Shown piece after piece: positions 47,823 through 56,836 of a stretch of DNA of 64,000 nucleotides (its first letter is position 1; each line of letters opens with the position of its first letter). The stretch comes from Rhodospirillales bacterium (GTDB taxonomy: Bacteria; Pseudomonadota; Alphaproteobacteria; Rhodospirillales; WMHbin7). The notes under the pieces are model-generated. The model was not told the DNA's origin and searched no databases. It was given only the letters and a program-made list of their open reading frames with translations. The stretch is from assembly GCA_016214125.1 (NCBI GenBank), contig JACRPC010000015.1, positions 62,001 to 126,000 on the forward strand. The letters are read 5' to 3'. Made by a program: the position numbers and the translations under genes.

Positions 47823-50800
47823 AGCCGCGCCGAAGCGGGCGTCCGGTGCCCGGCTGGTCTGGCCGCCTTTCCAGCCGCCCAGCCATTCGCGGAAGCGATC
47901 TTCGGGCACCGGCTTGCTGAACAGATAGCCCTGTCCCAGGGCGCAGCCGGCGGTGCGCAGAAAATCCCACTGGCGATGGTCCTCGACCCCTTCGCCGACC
48001 ACCCGCAGCCCCAGGCTGCCGGCCATGGCGGCGATCGAGCGCACCAGCGCGCCATCGGCCTTCGAGATCGGCAAATCGCGCACGAACGATCGATCGATCT
48101 TCAAGGTGTGGAAGGGAAAGCGACGCAGATAGCTGATCGACGAATAGCCGGTGCCGAAATCGTCGATCGAGAAGCGGATGCCGCGCCCGGCCAGCCGTTC
48201 GATCGCCTCGGTGGTGCGCGGCGAGCTTTCGATCAACAGGCTTTCGGTGATTTCCAGTTCCAGACGCGCCGCCGCCAGACCCGAATGGGCCAACGCCTCG
48301 AGGACCACGGTCGGAAACTCGACCCTTTGGAACTGGCGGCCGGACACATTGACCGCCACGAACAGGGATTCGGGCCAGCGCGCCGCATCGCGGCAGGCCG
48401 TTTCCAGCACGAAGCGGCCGAGGGCGTGAATGACGCCGGTATCCTCGGCCAGGCTGATGAAGCGGTCGGGCGGCATCGGGCCCAGTTCGGGCGAGTGCCA
48501 ACGCACCAACGCCTCGGCGCCCACCACCTGCCCGCGGTGGATGTCGATCAGCGGCTGGTAATGGACGGCGATCTCGCCGCGCTCGAGCGCCCGGCGCAAA
48601 TGCTCCTCGATCCGGATGCGCTCCTGGGCGGCCTTGTTGATTTCGGGCGTGAAGAAGCACTGCCCGCCGCCCCGGCCCTGTTTCTTGGCCCGGTACATGG
48701 CGGCATCGGCGTTGCGGATGAGATGGCGCGGGTCCTCGTCGTCGTCGGGGAACAGGCTGATGCCGATCGACGCCGAGGCGACGATCTCGCGCCCGGCGAT
48801 CGCGTAGGGCTTGGCCGCGACCTCGATCAGCGATTCCGCCACCCGCTCGACCGCCTCAAGGGTCCGGACGTCGGGCAGCACGACCAAAAACTCGTCGCCG
48901 CCCAGCCGGGCCACCGTGTCGTCGTCGCGCACCGCGCCGGTGAAGCGCGCCGCCGCGTCGCGCAGAAGGTCGTCGCCCGCCTCGTGGCCGAGGCCGTCAT
49001 TGACCTTCTTGAAGTCGTCGAGATCGATCATCATCACCGCCACCCGGCTGGCGTGCCGCTTGGCCTGGCGCAGAGCCTGATCGAGGCGGTCGCGGACCAG
49101 AACCCGGTTGGGCAGGCCGGTCAGGCCGTCGAAATTGGCCTGCTTGAGGAGCTGGTCCTCGTACTCCTTGCGAAGGGTGATGTCTTCCTTGACCGCCAGG
49201 AAATGGGTGGGCTGGCCGGCCTCGTCGCGCACCGGCGAGATCGATGCGTATTCCCAGAAATGGCTGCCGTCCTTGCGCCGGTTGTAGAACTCGCCCCGCC
49301 ATTCCTGGCCGCCGGTGATCGTCCGCCACAATTCGGCGTAGATGTCGGGCGTCGAGTGCCCCGATTTGAGCAGGCTGGGCTTCTGGCCAAGCGCCTCGTC
49401 GGCCGTGTAGCCGGTCGATTGCTCGAAACGCGGATTGACGTAGCGGATGGTGCCCTCGAGATCGGTGATCACCACCGAGACCGGGCTTTGCTCGATGGCG
49501 CGCGACAAGAGGCGCAGGCTTTCGCGCAGGTGCACCTGCTCGGTGATGTCGCGCTTGACCGCGACGTGGTTGACGATGGCGCCGGTCTCGTCGCGTAGCG
49601 GCGCCACCGAAACCAAGAGGGTGATTAACCGCCCATCCTTGCGCCGGGCGACGAATTCACCCTTCCAGACCCGACCGGTGCGGAGCGTGTTCCAGGCCTC
49701 GGCATAGACGCGGTCGTTGGAATCGTGGGGCCGCAGCACGCTGGCCGGCGTGCGGCCCGCCACGTCGGCCAGACTGTAGCCGGTGATGGTCTCGAAGGCC
49801 GGGTTGACGTAGGTGTAGCGGGCCTGGGCGTCGGTCAGTTCGATCGCCTCGCTCGATTGTTCGAGCGCCTTGGCCAACAATTCGGTGCGCCGGCGTTCCT
49901 GCACCCGCTCGGTGATGTCGTGAACGAAGCCCAGGCGCAGATTCTTGCCCATGGCGTCGATCTCGGTGGGCGCCAGATGCATCTGCAGCCAGCGAACGGC
50001 GCCGTCGGCGGCGGCAACCGACCATTCGCGGACCGTGTCGCCGGCCGCCGGCGGCAGGGCGATGTGCGCCGCCATCGCGCCGGCGTCGCCGTCCAGCCGA
50101 TCGAGCGCGGCGTTGCGGTAGGGGAAGGGCCGGCCGGGGTCGTCCGGATCGGCGATGAAGATGCCGAAAGGCGCGCCATCGAACACCGCCCGCAGCCGGG
50201 CGTTGTCGCGCGCCTGGCTCCGAATCTGCGCCGCCATCGGACTGACCAGCGCTTGCTGAAGCGCGTAGAGCGCCAGCATCAGGATCACCACCAGGCTGGT
50301 GACCAGAATCTGGCGACGGGTGAGCGCCCTGATGTCGCCGCTGACGTCGTAATAGACCTCGAAGATCAGGCCGACCGGCTGGCCGGGCGGCGGCGTCACC
50401 GGCACATAGGTCTCGACATAGGACTTGCCCGAGAATTCTTCGACCCCTTCGTGGTATCGCTGGCGAACCTTGTGCAGTTCGCTGGCGATCCGGCCTTGGC
50501 GCGCCTCCTCGAAATGGGCGCCCTCGCCCTGATTCTTGCCGATATCGTCGGCGTCGGTGGAAAACAGCACATTGCCCTTTGCGGCGTAGAGCTTGACCTT
50601 CAGGACCGGCAGGCCGTTGGTGAGCGTCCGCACCACCTTGTGAAAGCTTTCCGGATCGATCGCCTCGGCGCGGGGGGGAATCTGCGACGGCGTTTCGAAC
50701 AGATTGTGTTCGGCAATTTCGTTCAGCATCAAGGTGGCGAAGGCGACGCTGTTGCGCTCGGTCATCGCCTGGGTTTCCTCCAAAAGGTGGAGGCGAAACA

Positions 50801-50927
50801 GATAACCCAGCATGGCGGCGGCGCCGAGGATCAGGAGCAGATTGAAAACGCCGAACGACCGGGTCGGCGTCAAGCCCCTGCGCGCCCCACGCGGGAGCGC
50901 GTTGTGCCGTGAAGTGCCGCTGTGCAT
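47817..50927 (-). CDS. Membrane PAS-GGDEF-EAL c-di-GMP protein
   Basis: The product is about 1036 aa. ATG at 50927 is preceded by GGGAGAGGGG; the longer frame lies in a region without coding character. Order: membrane helix (about 25-45), periplasmic sensor (46-205), second helix (207-226), three PAS domains (about 240-340, 350-470, 475-595), GGDEF (600-760) and EAL (775-1020). The cyclase motif is RLGGDEF and the phosphodiesterase motifs are EALVRWHSP and DDFGTGYSS, so both halves look catalytically complete. The periplasmic domain is not one I recognise. Confidence 0.88.
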   Translation of the reverse strand: MHSGTSRHNALPRGARRGLTPTRSFGVFNLLLILGAAAMLGYLFRLHLLEETQAMTERNSVAFATLMLNEIAEHNLFETPSQIPPRAEAIDPESFHKVVRTLTNGLPVLKVKLYAAKGNVLFSTDADDIGKNQGEGAHFEEARQGRIASELHKVRQRYHEGVEEFSGKSYVETYVPVTPPPGQPVGLIFEVYYDVSGDIRALTRRQILVTSLVVILMLALYALQQALVSPMAAQIRSQARDNARLRAVFDGAPFGIFIADPDDPGRPFPYRNAALDRLDGDAGAMAAHIALPPAAGDTVREWSVAAADGAVRWLQMHLAPTEIDAMGKNLRLGFVHDITERVQERRRTELLAKALEQSSEAIELTDAQARYTYVNPAFETITGYSLADVAGRTPASVLRPHDSNDRVYAEAWNTLRTGRVWKGEFVARRKDGRLITLLVSVAPLRDETGAIVNHVAVKRDITEQVHLRESLRLLSRAIEQSPVSVVITDLEGTIRYVNPRFEQSTGYTADEALGQKPSLLKSGHSTPDIYAELWRTITGGQEWRGEFYNRRKDGSHFWEYASISPVRDEAGQPTHFLAVKEDITLRKEYEDQLLKQANFDGLTGLPNRVLVRDRLDQALRQAKRHASRVAVMMIDLDDFKKVNDGLGHEAGDDLLRDAAARFTGAVRDDDTVARLGGDEFLVVLPDVRTLEAVERVAESLIEVAAKPYAIAGREIVASASIGISLFPDDDEDPRHLIRNADAAMYRAKKQGRGGGQCFFTPEINKAAQERIRIEEHLRRALERGEIAVHYQPLIDIHRGQVVGAEALVRWHSPELGPMPPDRFISLAEDTGVIHALGRFVLETACRDAARWPESLFVAVNVSGRQFQRVEFPTVVLEALAHSGLAAARLELEITESLLIESSPRTTEAIERLAGRGIRFSIDDFGTGYSSISYLRRFPFHTLKIDRSFVRDLPISKADGALVRSIAAMAGSLGLRVVGEGVEDHRQWDFLRTAGCALGQGYLFSKPVPEDRFREWLGGWKGGQTSRAPDARFGAAL

Positions 50928-51064
50928 CCCCTCTCCCAACTCGACCGGCTCTTGACGATTCGTCGTCGCCCTCGGGGGTCTTGAAGCCCCCCTGGGAAAA
51001 CTATAACCGCATTTCCACAAATCCACCATGGAATAAGGAGGTTTCCCCGAATTTCCAGCAACTT

Positions 51065-51081
51065 GGAAAGTTCTGCTTTCC
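51065..51081. promoter_or_regulatory. Inverted repeat in the GGDEF-EAL / histidine kinase spacer
   Basis: GGAAAG-N5-CTTTCC is perfect. It lies in a spacer of 238 bp between two leftward genes, upstream of the GGDEF-EAL start. TTTCC occurs three more times in the same spacer. On the minus strand TATAGT occurs closer to the start and could be the -10 box. A regulator site is plausible but untested. Confidence 0.35.
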
Positions 51082-51165
51082 ATCATCGCTAGGGTTGACC
51101 GGGGTGCGCCATCCATCGCGCCCGGCGTGAGCGGTGCAAGCTTCGCTCTCCCGCCTCGCGGACGG

Positions 51166-53079
51166 CTAAACGGTGGGAAGAAAGGCCAGGGTCGCCGGCA
51201 CGGCTTGGGATTCTTGCGCGTTGGAGCCGTCGAGAAGCCGGTTGGCCGGCAGATTGAGCAAGACCTTCGTACCCTCGCCCTTGCCGCTCTCGATGATGAT
51301 TTCGCCCTGATGAAGCTCGATGATCGCCCGGGCGATCGACAGCCCAAGCCCGATGCCGTCATAGCGCGGATCGGTCTGCAGCCGCTCATAGGGCTTGAGC
51401 GCCCGCTCGATTTCGTCGGCGCTCATGCCGATGCCCTGGTCGGCGATGACGATCGCCACCCCGCCGGACGCCTTGGCAACCAGCGACACCGTCACCAAGC
51501 CGCCCTCGGGCGAGAATTTGATGGCGTTGCCGATGACATTGAGGATCGCCTGGCGAAGGCGTTTCGCATCCCCCCTTACCCGACAGGCGGTGTTGGGCAA
51601 GTCGAGGCGAAGATCGATCCGGGACAGGATGGCGCGGGCCTGCATCCGATTGGCCACCTGAGTCAGTTCCTGGCCAAGATCGAAGGAACGGTCCTCGATC
51701 GCCAACTGCCGGGTTTCGATCGCCGCCATGTCGAGGATGTCGTTGACGAGGTCGAGCAGATGCCGGCCCGCCTCGTCGATGTAGCCGATATACTCCTCGT
51801 ATTTCGGGTCGCCGAGCGGCCCTTGCGGCTTCATGCCGATCAATTGGGAAAAGCCGATGATGGCGTTCAAGGGCGTGCGCAGTTCGTGGCTCATGGTGGC
51901 CATGAATTGGGTTTTCGCCTGGCTGGCGGCGGCGGCGCGTTCCATCAGCGCTTCCAGCGCGTCGTGCTTGAGCGTCAGTTCCACTTCGCGCTGGCGGCGT
52001 TCGAGAACCTCCCGCTTCAGGCGACGAAGATGGCGGGAATGACGAAGGCCGCGCCAAGCGAAGCCCATGAGGAGCGCCACGCCCAAGCCTCCACCGCCGA
52101 CCAGGGCGAGGCGGCCGATCGTCCAGAAGGGCTGCACCGATTGGTGGCGATCGGTCAGGCTGCGGATGCGCTGGCCGAGATAGGTGTCGAGCGGCCGTCC
52201 GGTCAAGGTTTCGGCGATGACATCGTTCTGGGCGAGAAAGGCCAGCCAATCGGGATCGGTCTGGACGTCGCGCAAGGCCTTGACCAGCGCCGCCTGAATG
52301 AGCGGCGGCAGGTCGGCCGGCGCCGCCAGCATGTGCCAATTTTGATCCATGGCGTCACCCAGGCCAATTTCGGCGGCGGCGGGAATGTCGGGCGCCTTCG
52401 GCCAGCGCCTGGGGCCCATCACCAGCAGCGGCGTCACGCCGTTCGGCGTGCCCAGGAACGGCACCATCGAGGATTGGCTGTTCATCACCAGCCCCGCCTT
52501 GTCCTCGCGTAGCGCTGCCAGCGATCCGGCCATGCCGTCGAAGGCGCGGACCCGCAGCCGGTCGTCCAGGCGATGCGCCAGATCGAGCGCCGCCAGATGG
52601 ATCATCGAATGTTCGCCGGGCGTGGCGACCGTGGGCGGCGGGGCGCGGCGGTCATGCAGAATCTGGCTCAGGCGATCGAAATCGCCGATCGCGCCGGCTG
52701 GGGTCGCCGCCAGCACGATGGTTTCGCTGGCGATCAGGCCAAGCGCGGTGAAGTCGGACAGTTTGGGCTTTTCGCCATGGCCCAGCTTGGTGCTGATCCA
52801 ATAGGACCCGGACAGGGCCAAGGTACCGCCATCGGCCGGCGCCGCCGCCAGCGCCTTGAGCCCGTTGGCGCCGCCGCGGCCGGGGATGTAGGTCACGGTG
52901 ATGGGACGTTCCAGCCGCTCGGAAAGGCGCTGCGCCACCGCCTCGCCGATCAGGCCGCTGCTGCCGCCCGGCGGAAAGGACACGATCAGCCGCAAGGCGG
53001 CGGGCAGAGCGGTGTCCGCCTCCGCTTTGGCTGCAACGCCCAACATCAACAGAAACACGAGAGCGAAAGCCGCCCTCAT
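51166..53079 (-). CDS. Histidine kinase with TctC/Bug-type periplasmic binding domain
   Basis: The product is about 637 aa. ATG at 53079 starts a signal-type helix; the longer frame adds a non-hydrophobic stretch. Residues 25-305 resemble a Bug/TctC solute-binding protein of tripartite carboxylate transporters: ALRLIVSFPPGGSSGLIGEAVAQ, YIPGRGGANGLKALAAAP, a TPGEHSMIHLAA segment. A membrane helix (about 322-342) follows, then a HisKA domain with H398 in MSHELRTPLN, and an ATPase with N514 (LNVIGNAIKFS), DQGIGM and GIGLGL. There is no receiver domain and no adjacent response regulator. It should sense a small carboxylate in the periplasm. Confidence 0.85.
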   Translation of the reverse strand: MRAAFALVFLLMLGVAAKAEADTALPAALRLIVSFPPGGSSGLIGEAVAQRLSERLERPITVTYIPGRGGANGLKALAAAPADGGTLALSGSYWISTKLGHGEKPKLSDFTALGLIASETIVLAATPAGAIGDFDRLSQILHDRRAPPPTVATPGEHSMIHLAALDLAHRLDDRLRVRAFDGMAGSLAALREDKAGLVMNSQSSMVPFLGTPNGVTPLLVMGPRRWPKAPDIPAAAEIGLGDAMDQNWHMLAAPADLPPLIQAALVKALRDVQTDPDWLAFLAQNDVIAETLTGRPLDTYLGQRIRSLTDRHQSVQPFWTIGRLALVGGGGLGVALLMGFAWRGLRHSRHLRRLKREVLERRQREVELTLKHDALEALMERAAAASQAKTQFMATMSHELRTPLNAIIGFSQLIGMKPQGPLGDPKYEEYIGYIDEAGRHLLDLVNDILDMAAIETRQLAIEDRSFDLGQELTQVANRMQARAILSRIDLRLDLPNTACRVRGDAKRLRQAILNVIGNAIKFSPEGGLVTVSLVAKASGGVAIVIADQGIGMSADEIERALKPYERLQTDPRYDGIGLGLSIARAIIELHQGEIIIESGKGEGTKVLLNLPANRLLDGSNAQESQAVPATLAFLPTV

Positions 53080-53400
53080 TCCAGCACGCCCTCCTCGAGC
53101 TTTCGTAACCCGGCCCTTCGGTTTTCTTGAAAATGCCCCTTGGCATCTTCTTTTTATTTCGGCGGAGATTGAAGAAATCGGAAATAAATAGCAAGACAAT
53201 TTAGAAAAAACCCATTTAATATCAAGCGGATCAATAGGAATATACGACTGGAATTATTGGCTTTCTGAAATGATCGGAAGAGTGTGTAAATTGATTGATC
53301 CGTTAATCACCGCATTTGATAACAATGACATTTTCTCACATTTTTTGTGATCAAAAATTAATCATTGGAATTTAGGAAGCGTTGAAGGGAAGATCGTCAA
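53080..53400. other. AT-rich intergenic region between histidine kinase and ggt
   Basis: This 321-bp gap between divergent genes contains no gene. From about 53140 to 53395 the base composition turns strongly AT-rich, in sharp contrast to the chromosome around it. TCACA-N5-TGTGA (53336-53350) is a perfect inverted repeat of the CRP/FNR half-site type, and GATCAA/TTGATC words recur. It probably holds both promoters and one or more regulator sites. Confidence 0.6.
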
Positions 53401-55107
53401 ATGCGATTGTCGGGTATTGGCTCTTTCCTTTTTTTGACCCTTGGGGCGCTGCTGGCCGGCTGCGTGGCCGCTCCCGATTCGCCCCCGCCCGAGCCCGAGG
53501 CGGCGTCCCTCCGCTTGGAAAAATCGGTTTCCGTCGCCACAAGCCGGATGGTGGTGGCGGCGCATCCCCTGGCCAGTCAGGCCGGTCTCGCCATGCTCCG
53601 CGAAGGCGGCAGTGCCGCCGATGCGGCGATCGCCGCCCAGCTCGTGCTGGGGCTGGTCGAGCCGCAATCCTCGGGCCTGGGCGGCGGCGCCTTCCTGCTT
53701 TATTGGGACGGCCGGCAGCTTACCGCCCTCGACGGCCGCGAGACCGCCCCGGCCGCCGCCAAGCCCGATCGCTTTCTCGATTCCCAGGGCAAGCCGCTGC
53801 CCTTTTTCGAGGCGGTGGTGGGCGGGCGCTCGGTGGGGGTGCCGGGCCTGCCGCGTCTGCTCGACGAGATGCATCGCCGCCACGGGCGTTTGCCTTGGGC
53901 GCGGCTATTCCAGCCGGCGATCGAATTGGCCGAGCGGGGCTTCGCGGTTTCGCCGCGCTTGAAAAGCCTGCTCGAGCGCGACGCCCATCTGCGCAAAAGC
54001 GCCACGGCCCGCGCCTATTTCTACGAGGCCGACGGCACGCCCCGCGCCCGGCTGGTCAATCCGGCCTATGGCGCCTTGCTGCGCCGCCTGGCCGCCCAGG
54101 GCGCCGCCATTGTCTATCAAGGACCGTTGGCCGAGGCGCTGGTGGCGGCGGTGGGCCGGGAGGGCGGCGATCTGGCGCTGTCCGACCTTGCCGCCTACCA
54201 CGTGCGCGCGCGGCAGGCGGTCTGCGGACCGTTTGGCGCCTATCGGGTGTGCGGCATGGGTCCGCCCAGCTCGGGCGGCATCGCGGTCTTGCAGATCCTT
54301 GGCCTTTACGATCGGCTGCGGCCCGTGCCGAACAGTCTGGCCGCCCATCACGCACTGGCCGAGGCCGGGCGCCTGGCCTTTGCCGACCGCGATCGCTATC
54401 TCGCCGATCCCGATTTCGTCGCCCAGCCGATCGCCGGTCTTCTCGATGGGCGCTATCTCGATGGCCGGGCGGCGCTGATCGATCCCGCCAAGGCGATGGA
54501 GAAGGCCCTGCCCGGTCGGCCGGAAGCCGCCGGCGCGTTCGAATCCGATGGGGTGGCCTACGACATCCCGGCCACCAGCCATCTCTCAATCGTCGACGAC
54601 CAGGGCCGCGTTCTGGCGATGACCAGCTCGATCGAGAACGGCTTCGGCTCGCGCCTGATGGTCGAGGGATTCCTGCTCAACAACCATCTCACCGATTTCG
54701 CGTTCCAGCCGGCGTCCGAGGGCCGCCCGGTCGCCAACCGGATCGAGCCCGGCAAGAGGCCGCGCAGCTCGATGGCGCCCACCATCGTCTTCGAAGGGGC
54801 CGATCGGCCGGTGCTGGCCGTGGGCTCGCCCGGCGGCGGGGCGATCATCGGCTATGTCGCCAAGACGCTGGTGGCGGTGCTCGATTGGGGCCTGGCGCCG
54901 CAAGAGGCGGTGGCGCTTCCGCATCTTCTCAACCGCAACGGCCCGACGGAAACCGAGGACGAAGCCCTGGCCGCTCGGTTGGCGAGCTTGGGGCACCGCA
55001 CCAAAGTGGGGCCGATGACCAGCGGCTTGCATCTGATCCGCATCCGGCCTGGCCGGCTCGAAGGCGGCGCCGATCCCAGGCGCGAAGGGGTGGCGCTGGG
55101 CGATTAG
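53401..55107 (+). CDS. ggt: Gamma-glutamyltransferase, lipoprotein
   Basis: This 568-aa N-terminal nucleophile hydrolase has a lipobox LLAGC, so it is predicted to be a lipoprotein with its enzyme domain in the periplasm. The substrate-binding Arg lies in LDGRETAP, and GLGGGAFLLYW and GPPSSGGIAVLQ are family stretches. The self-cleavage and catalytic Thr is T392 in IPATSHLSIVDDQG, followed by the SSIENGFGSRLMV segment and GSPGGGAIIGYV. It cleaves the gamma-glutamyl bond of glutathione and related peptides. Confidence 0.92.
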   Translation: MRLSGIGSFLFLTLGALLAGCVAAPDSPPPEPEAASLRLEKSVSVATSRMVVAAHPLASQAGLAMLREGGSAADAAIAAQLVLGLVEPQSSGLGGGAFLLYWDGRQLTALDGRETAPAAAKPDRFLDSQGKPLPFFEAVVGGRSVGVPGLPRLLDEMHRRHGRLPWARLFQPAIELAERGFAVSPRLKSLLERDAHLRKSATARAYFYEADGTPRARLVNPAYGALLRRLAAQGAAIVYQGPLAEALVAAVGREGGDLALSDLAAYHVRARQAVCGPFGAYRVCGMGPPSSGGIAVLQILGLYDRLRPVPNSLAAHHALAEAGRLAFADRDRYLADPDFVAQPIAGLLDGRYLDGRAALIDPAKAMEKALPGRPEAAGAFESDGVAYDIPATSHLSIVDDQGRVLAMTSSIENGFGSRLMVEGFLLNNHLTDFAFQPASEGRPVANRIEPGKRPRSSMAPTIVFEGADRPVLAVGSPGGGAIIGYVAKTLVAVLDWGLAPQEAVALPHLLNRNGPTETEDEALAARLASLGHRTKVGPMTSGLHLIRIRPGRLEGGADPRREGVALGD

Positions 55108-55134
55108 GCGGCCTCCCGGTAATAGCGGAAAGCC

Positions 55135-55196
55135 AACCACGAAGACACGAAGACACCAAGATTACAAATTCTTGGTGCCTTGGTGCCTTGGTGGTT
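55135..55196. repeat. Imperfect 27-bp inverted repeat (CACGAAGACA-type hairpin)
   Basis: Arms at 55135-55161 and 55170-55196 pair over 27 positions with four mismatches around an 8-nt loop. Each arm is built from short units, AACCACGAAGACACGAAGA on the left and CTTGGTGCCTTGGTG on the right. No T-run follows, so it is not a classic terminator. It lies just after ggt. Confidence 0.85.
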
Positions 55197-55310
55197 CGCC
55201 TTCTTCGAACATCATAGGCGTTGGCTAGCCGGAATTATCCTCGTTAAGGAGGACCGAAGGTCTGTCTCGGAGGGCGAAAAGCGATTGGACCATATTTTTT
55301 CAGCGGCCTG

Positions 55311-56393
55311 TCATAGGCCCTTGTCCTCGATCAGCCAGCGCTGGCGGTCGATCGACGGCACCCGGATGCGCCGGATCAGCGGCTCGTCCTCCGAGGCGGT
55401 GGCGCCATGGGTGGAAAGCACGTCGAGCGGCACCTCGACCCCGGCGCCGCCCAGCCCGCCCAGGCGGCGCTGCAGATCGATCAGGCTGCCCACCCGCTTG
55501 CCGTTGACGCCGACGATGATGTCGCCCGGCAGCAAGCCGGCCTTCTCGGCCGGCCCGCCCGGAGCAAGGCGGGTGACGAAGACCCGGCCCCTCAATTCGC
55601 CGGTGTAGACGCCGATCCAGGGCCTAGGCGGTGTGGCGCGTTTGCCTTGCGTCCGCAGATCGGCCAGGATCGGCTTCAGATCGTCGATCGGCACGAACAT
55701 GTTGCCGGGAATGACGCCGCCCGGATTGCGCTCGGCCATCTCCAGCACGTCGCCCACATAAAGCGAGCCGATGCCGACCAGCCTGCCATCCTCGGCGATC
55801 AAGGCGGCGCCGCCGAAGGCCGGATGGGCCGGGGCGGTGAAGATGGCGTTGTCGACGTAATATTCCCAAGACCCGGCGAAGGGCCGGCGATCCGCCACCA
55901 GGGCCGGCATCGCCGGCCAGGACCCGGCGGCGCTGATCACCAACACCTGCGCCTCGCTTTTCAGGGCGGTCGAATCGCCCAGGGGTACCGGCGTCGCCTT
56001 CACCGGCATCGCCGCCCGCACCAGACCGAAGCCTGTGTCGCCGTCATAGCCGGCTAGCCGGCCGGGCAGCACCTTGCCGTCTTGGGTGGTGATCTCGATC
56101 TCGCGCGCCTCCATCACCAGATAGCCGATGGTGAGGATCAGGCCCTGATCGTCGATCAGGACGCCCGAGCCGGTGCGTTCGGTGCCCAGCCGCTCGGCCG
56201 AGCGGGCGCCAGGCGACACCTTGACCTTGAGATTCACCACCGCTTTCAGGGCTTCGGAATAATCGTGCTCGCGCCCCTTGCCGGGCTTGGTCTCGCGGTC
56301 GGCGGCCGCTTGGGCGGGCGGCGCGCCCACCAACCAGGCCAACGCCACCAGGGCGGCAAGGGTTTTGGAAAACGCGATGCTGGGACGGATCAT
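55311..56393 (-). CDS. PDZ protein with inactive trypsin-like domain
   Basis: The product is 360 aa. ATG at 56393 follows GAGGAGG and begins a signal peptide ending PAQAA. The DegP/HtrA-like domain (about 45-250) keeps GSGVLIDDQGLILT, but the position of the catalytic His (normally TNxHV) reads IGYLV. The GNSGGP serine loop is PAFGGAAL, with no Ser. A C-terminal PDZ domain starts PWIGVYTGELRGRV with GGPAEKAGLLPGDIIVGVNG. The protein is therefore predicted to bind peptides in the periplasm without cutting them. A GHGATASEDEP-like tail follows the PDZ. Confidence 0.75.
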   Translation of the reverse strand: MIRPSIAFSKTLAALVALAWLVGAPPAQAAADRETKPGKGREHDYSEALKAVVNLKVKVSPGARSAERLGTERTGSGVLIDDQGLILTIGYLVMEAREIEITTQDGKVLPGRLAGYDGDTGFGLVRAAMPVKATPVPLGDSTALKSEAQVLVISAAGSWPAMPALVADRRPFAGSWEYYVDNAIFTAPAHPAFGGAALIAEDGRLVGIGSLYVGDVLEMAERNPGGVIPGNMFVPIDDLKPILADLRTQGKRATPPRPWIGVYTGELRGRVFVTRLAPGGPAEKAGLLPGDIIVGVNGKRVGSLIDLQRRLGGLGGAGVEVPLDVLSTHGATASEDEPLIRRIRVPSIDRQRWLIEDKGL

Positions 56394-56485
56394 GGCACCC
56401 CTCCTCGATCGAGCGGTCAAGCTTAGCATATGGGCGGGCGGCCGGGCGATGGAAAGAGGGGGGGGTAGCCCGAACCCGCCCAGGC

Positions 56486-56531
56486 TTGACCGGGCGGCGG
56501 AGGGCCGATACTGTAACCTGGAAGGTGACAG
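56486..56531 (+). promoter_or_regulatory. Promoter and operator of second higBA pair
   Basis: TTGACC (56486-56491), 17 bp, TACTGT (56509-56514). CTGTAACCT-N3-AGGTGACAG (56511-56531) is an inverted repeat with one mismatch that covers the -10 box and the likely start of transcription. The higB ATG at 56533 is directly after it. Confidence 0.65.
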
Positions 56532-56532
56532 G

Positions 56533-56811
56533 ATGCCGATCGGCCGCATTCGGCACAAGGGACTGCGCGAGTTGTTCGACACCGGGCGGACAGGGCGGAT
56601 TGCCGCCCCGTTGCAAGGCAAGGCTCTGTTGATCCTCGATCTTCTGGACAACATGGAAAGCCCGGCCGATTGTCGGGGCGTGTGCAAGTTCCACGCCCTC
56701 GCGGGGGATCGGGCGGGAAGCTTCGCCTTTGCGGTCTCGAAGAATTGGCGTCTGACCTTTGTCTGGCGCCAGGGCATGGCCGACGACGTCGATTTCGAGG
56801 ATTATCATTAG
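56533..56811 (+). CDS. higB: HigB-type toxin, second pair
   Basis: This 92-aa RelE-superfamily protein has the HigB layout: IRHKGLRELFDTGRTG, VCKFHALAGDRAGSFAF, SKNWRLTFVWRQG and the C-terminal VDFEDYH. It is related to, but clearly different from, the toxin at 27525. ATG at 56533 is chosen because it is next to the operator and gives standard length. Confidence 0.9.
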   Translation: MPIGRIRHKGLRELFDTGRTGRIAAPLQGKALLILDLLDNMESPADCRGVCKFHALAGDRAGSFAFAVSKNWRLTFVWRQGMADDVDFEDYH

Positions 56812-56836
56812 CGACCGGCACCCAGGAGGTCCGACC

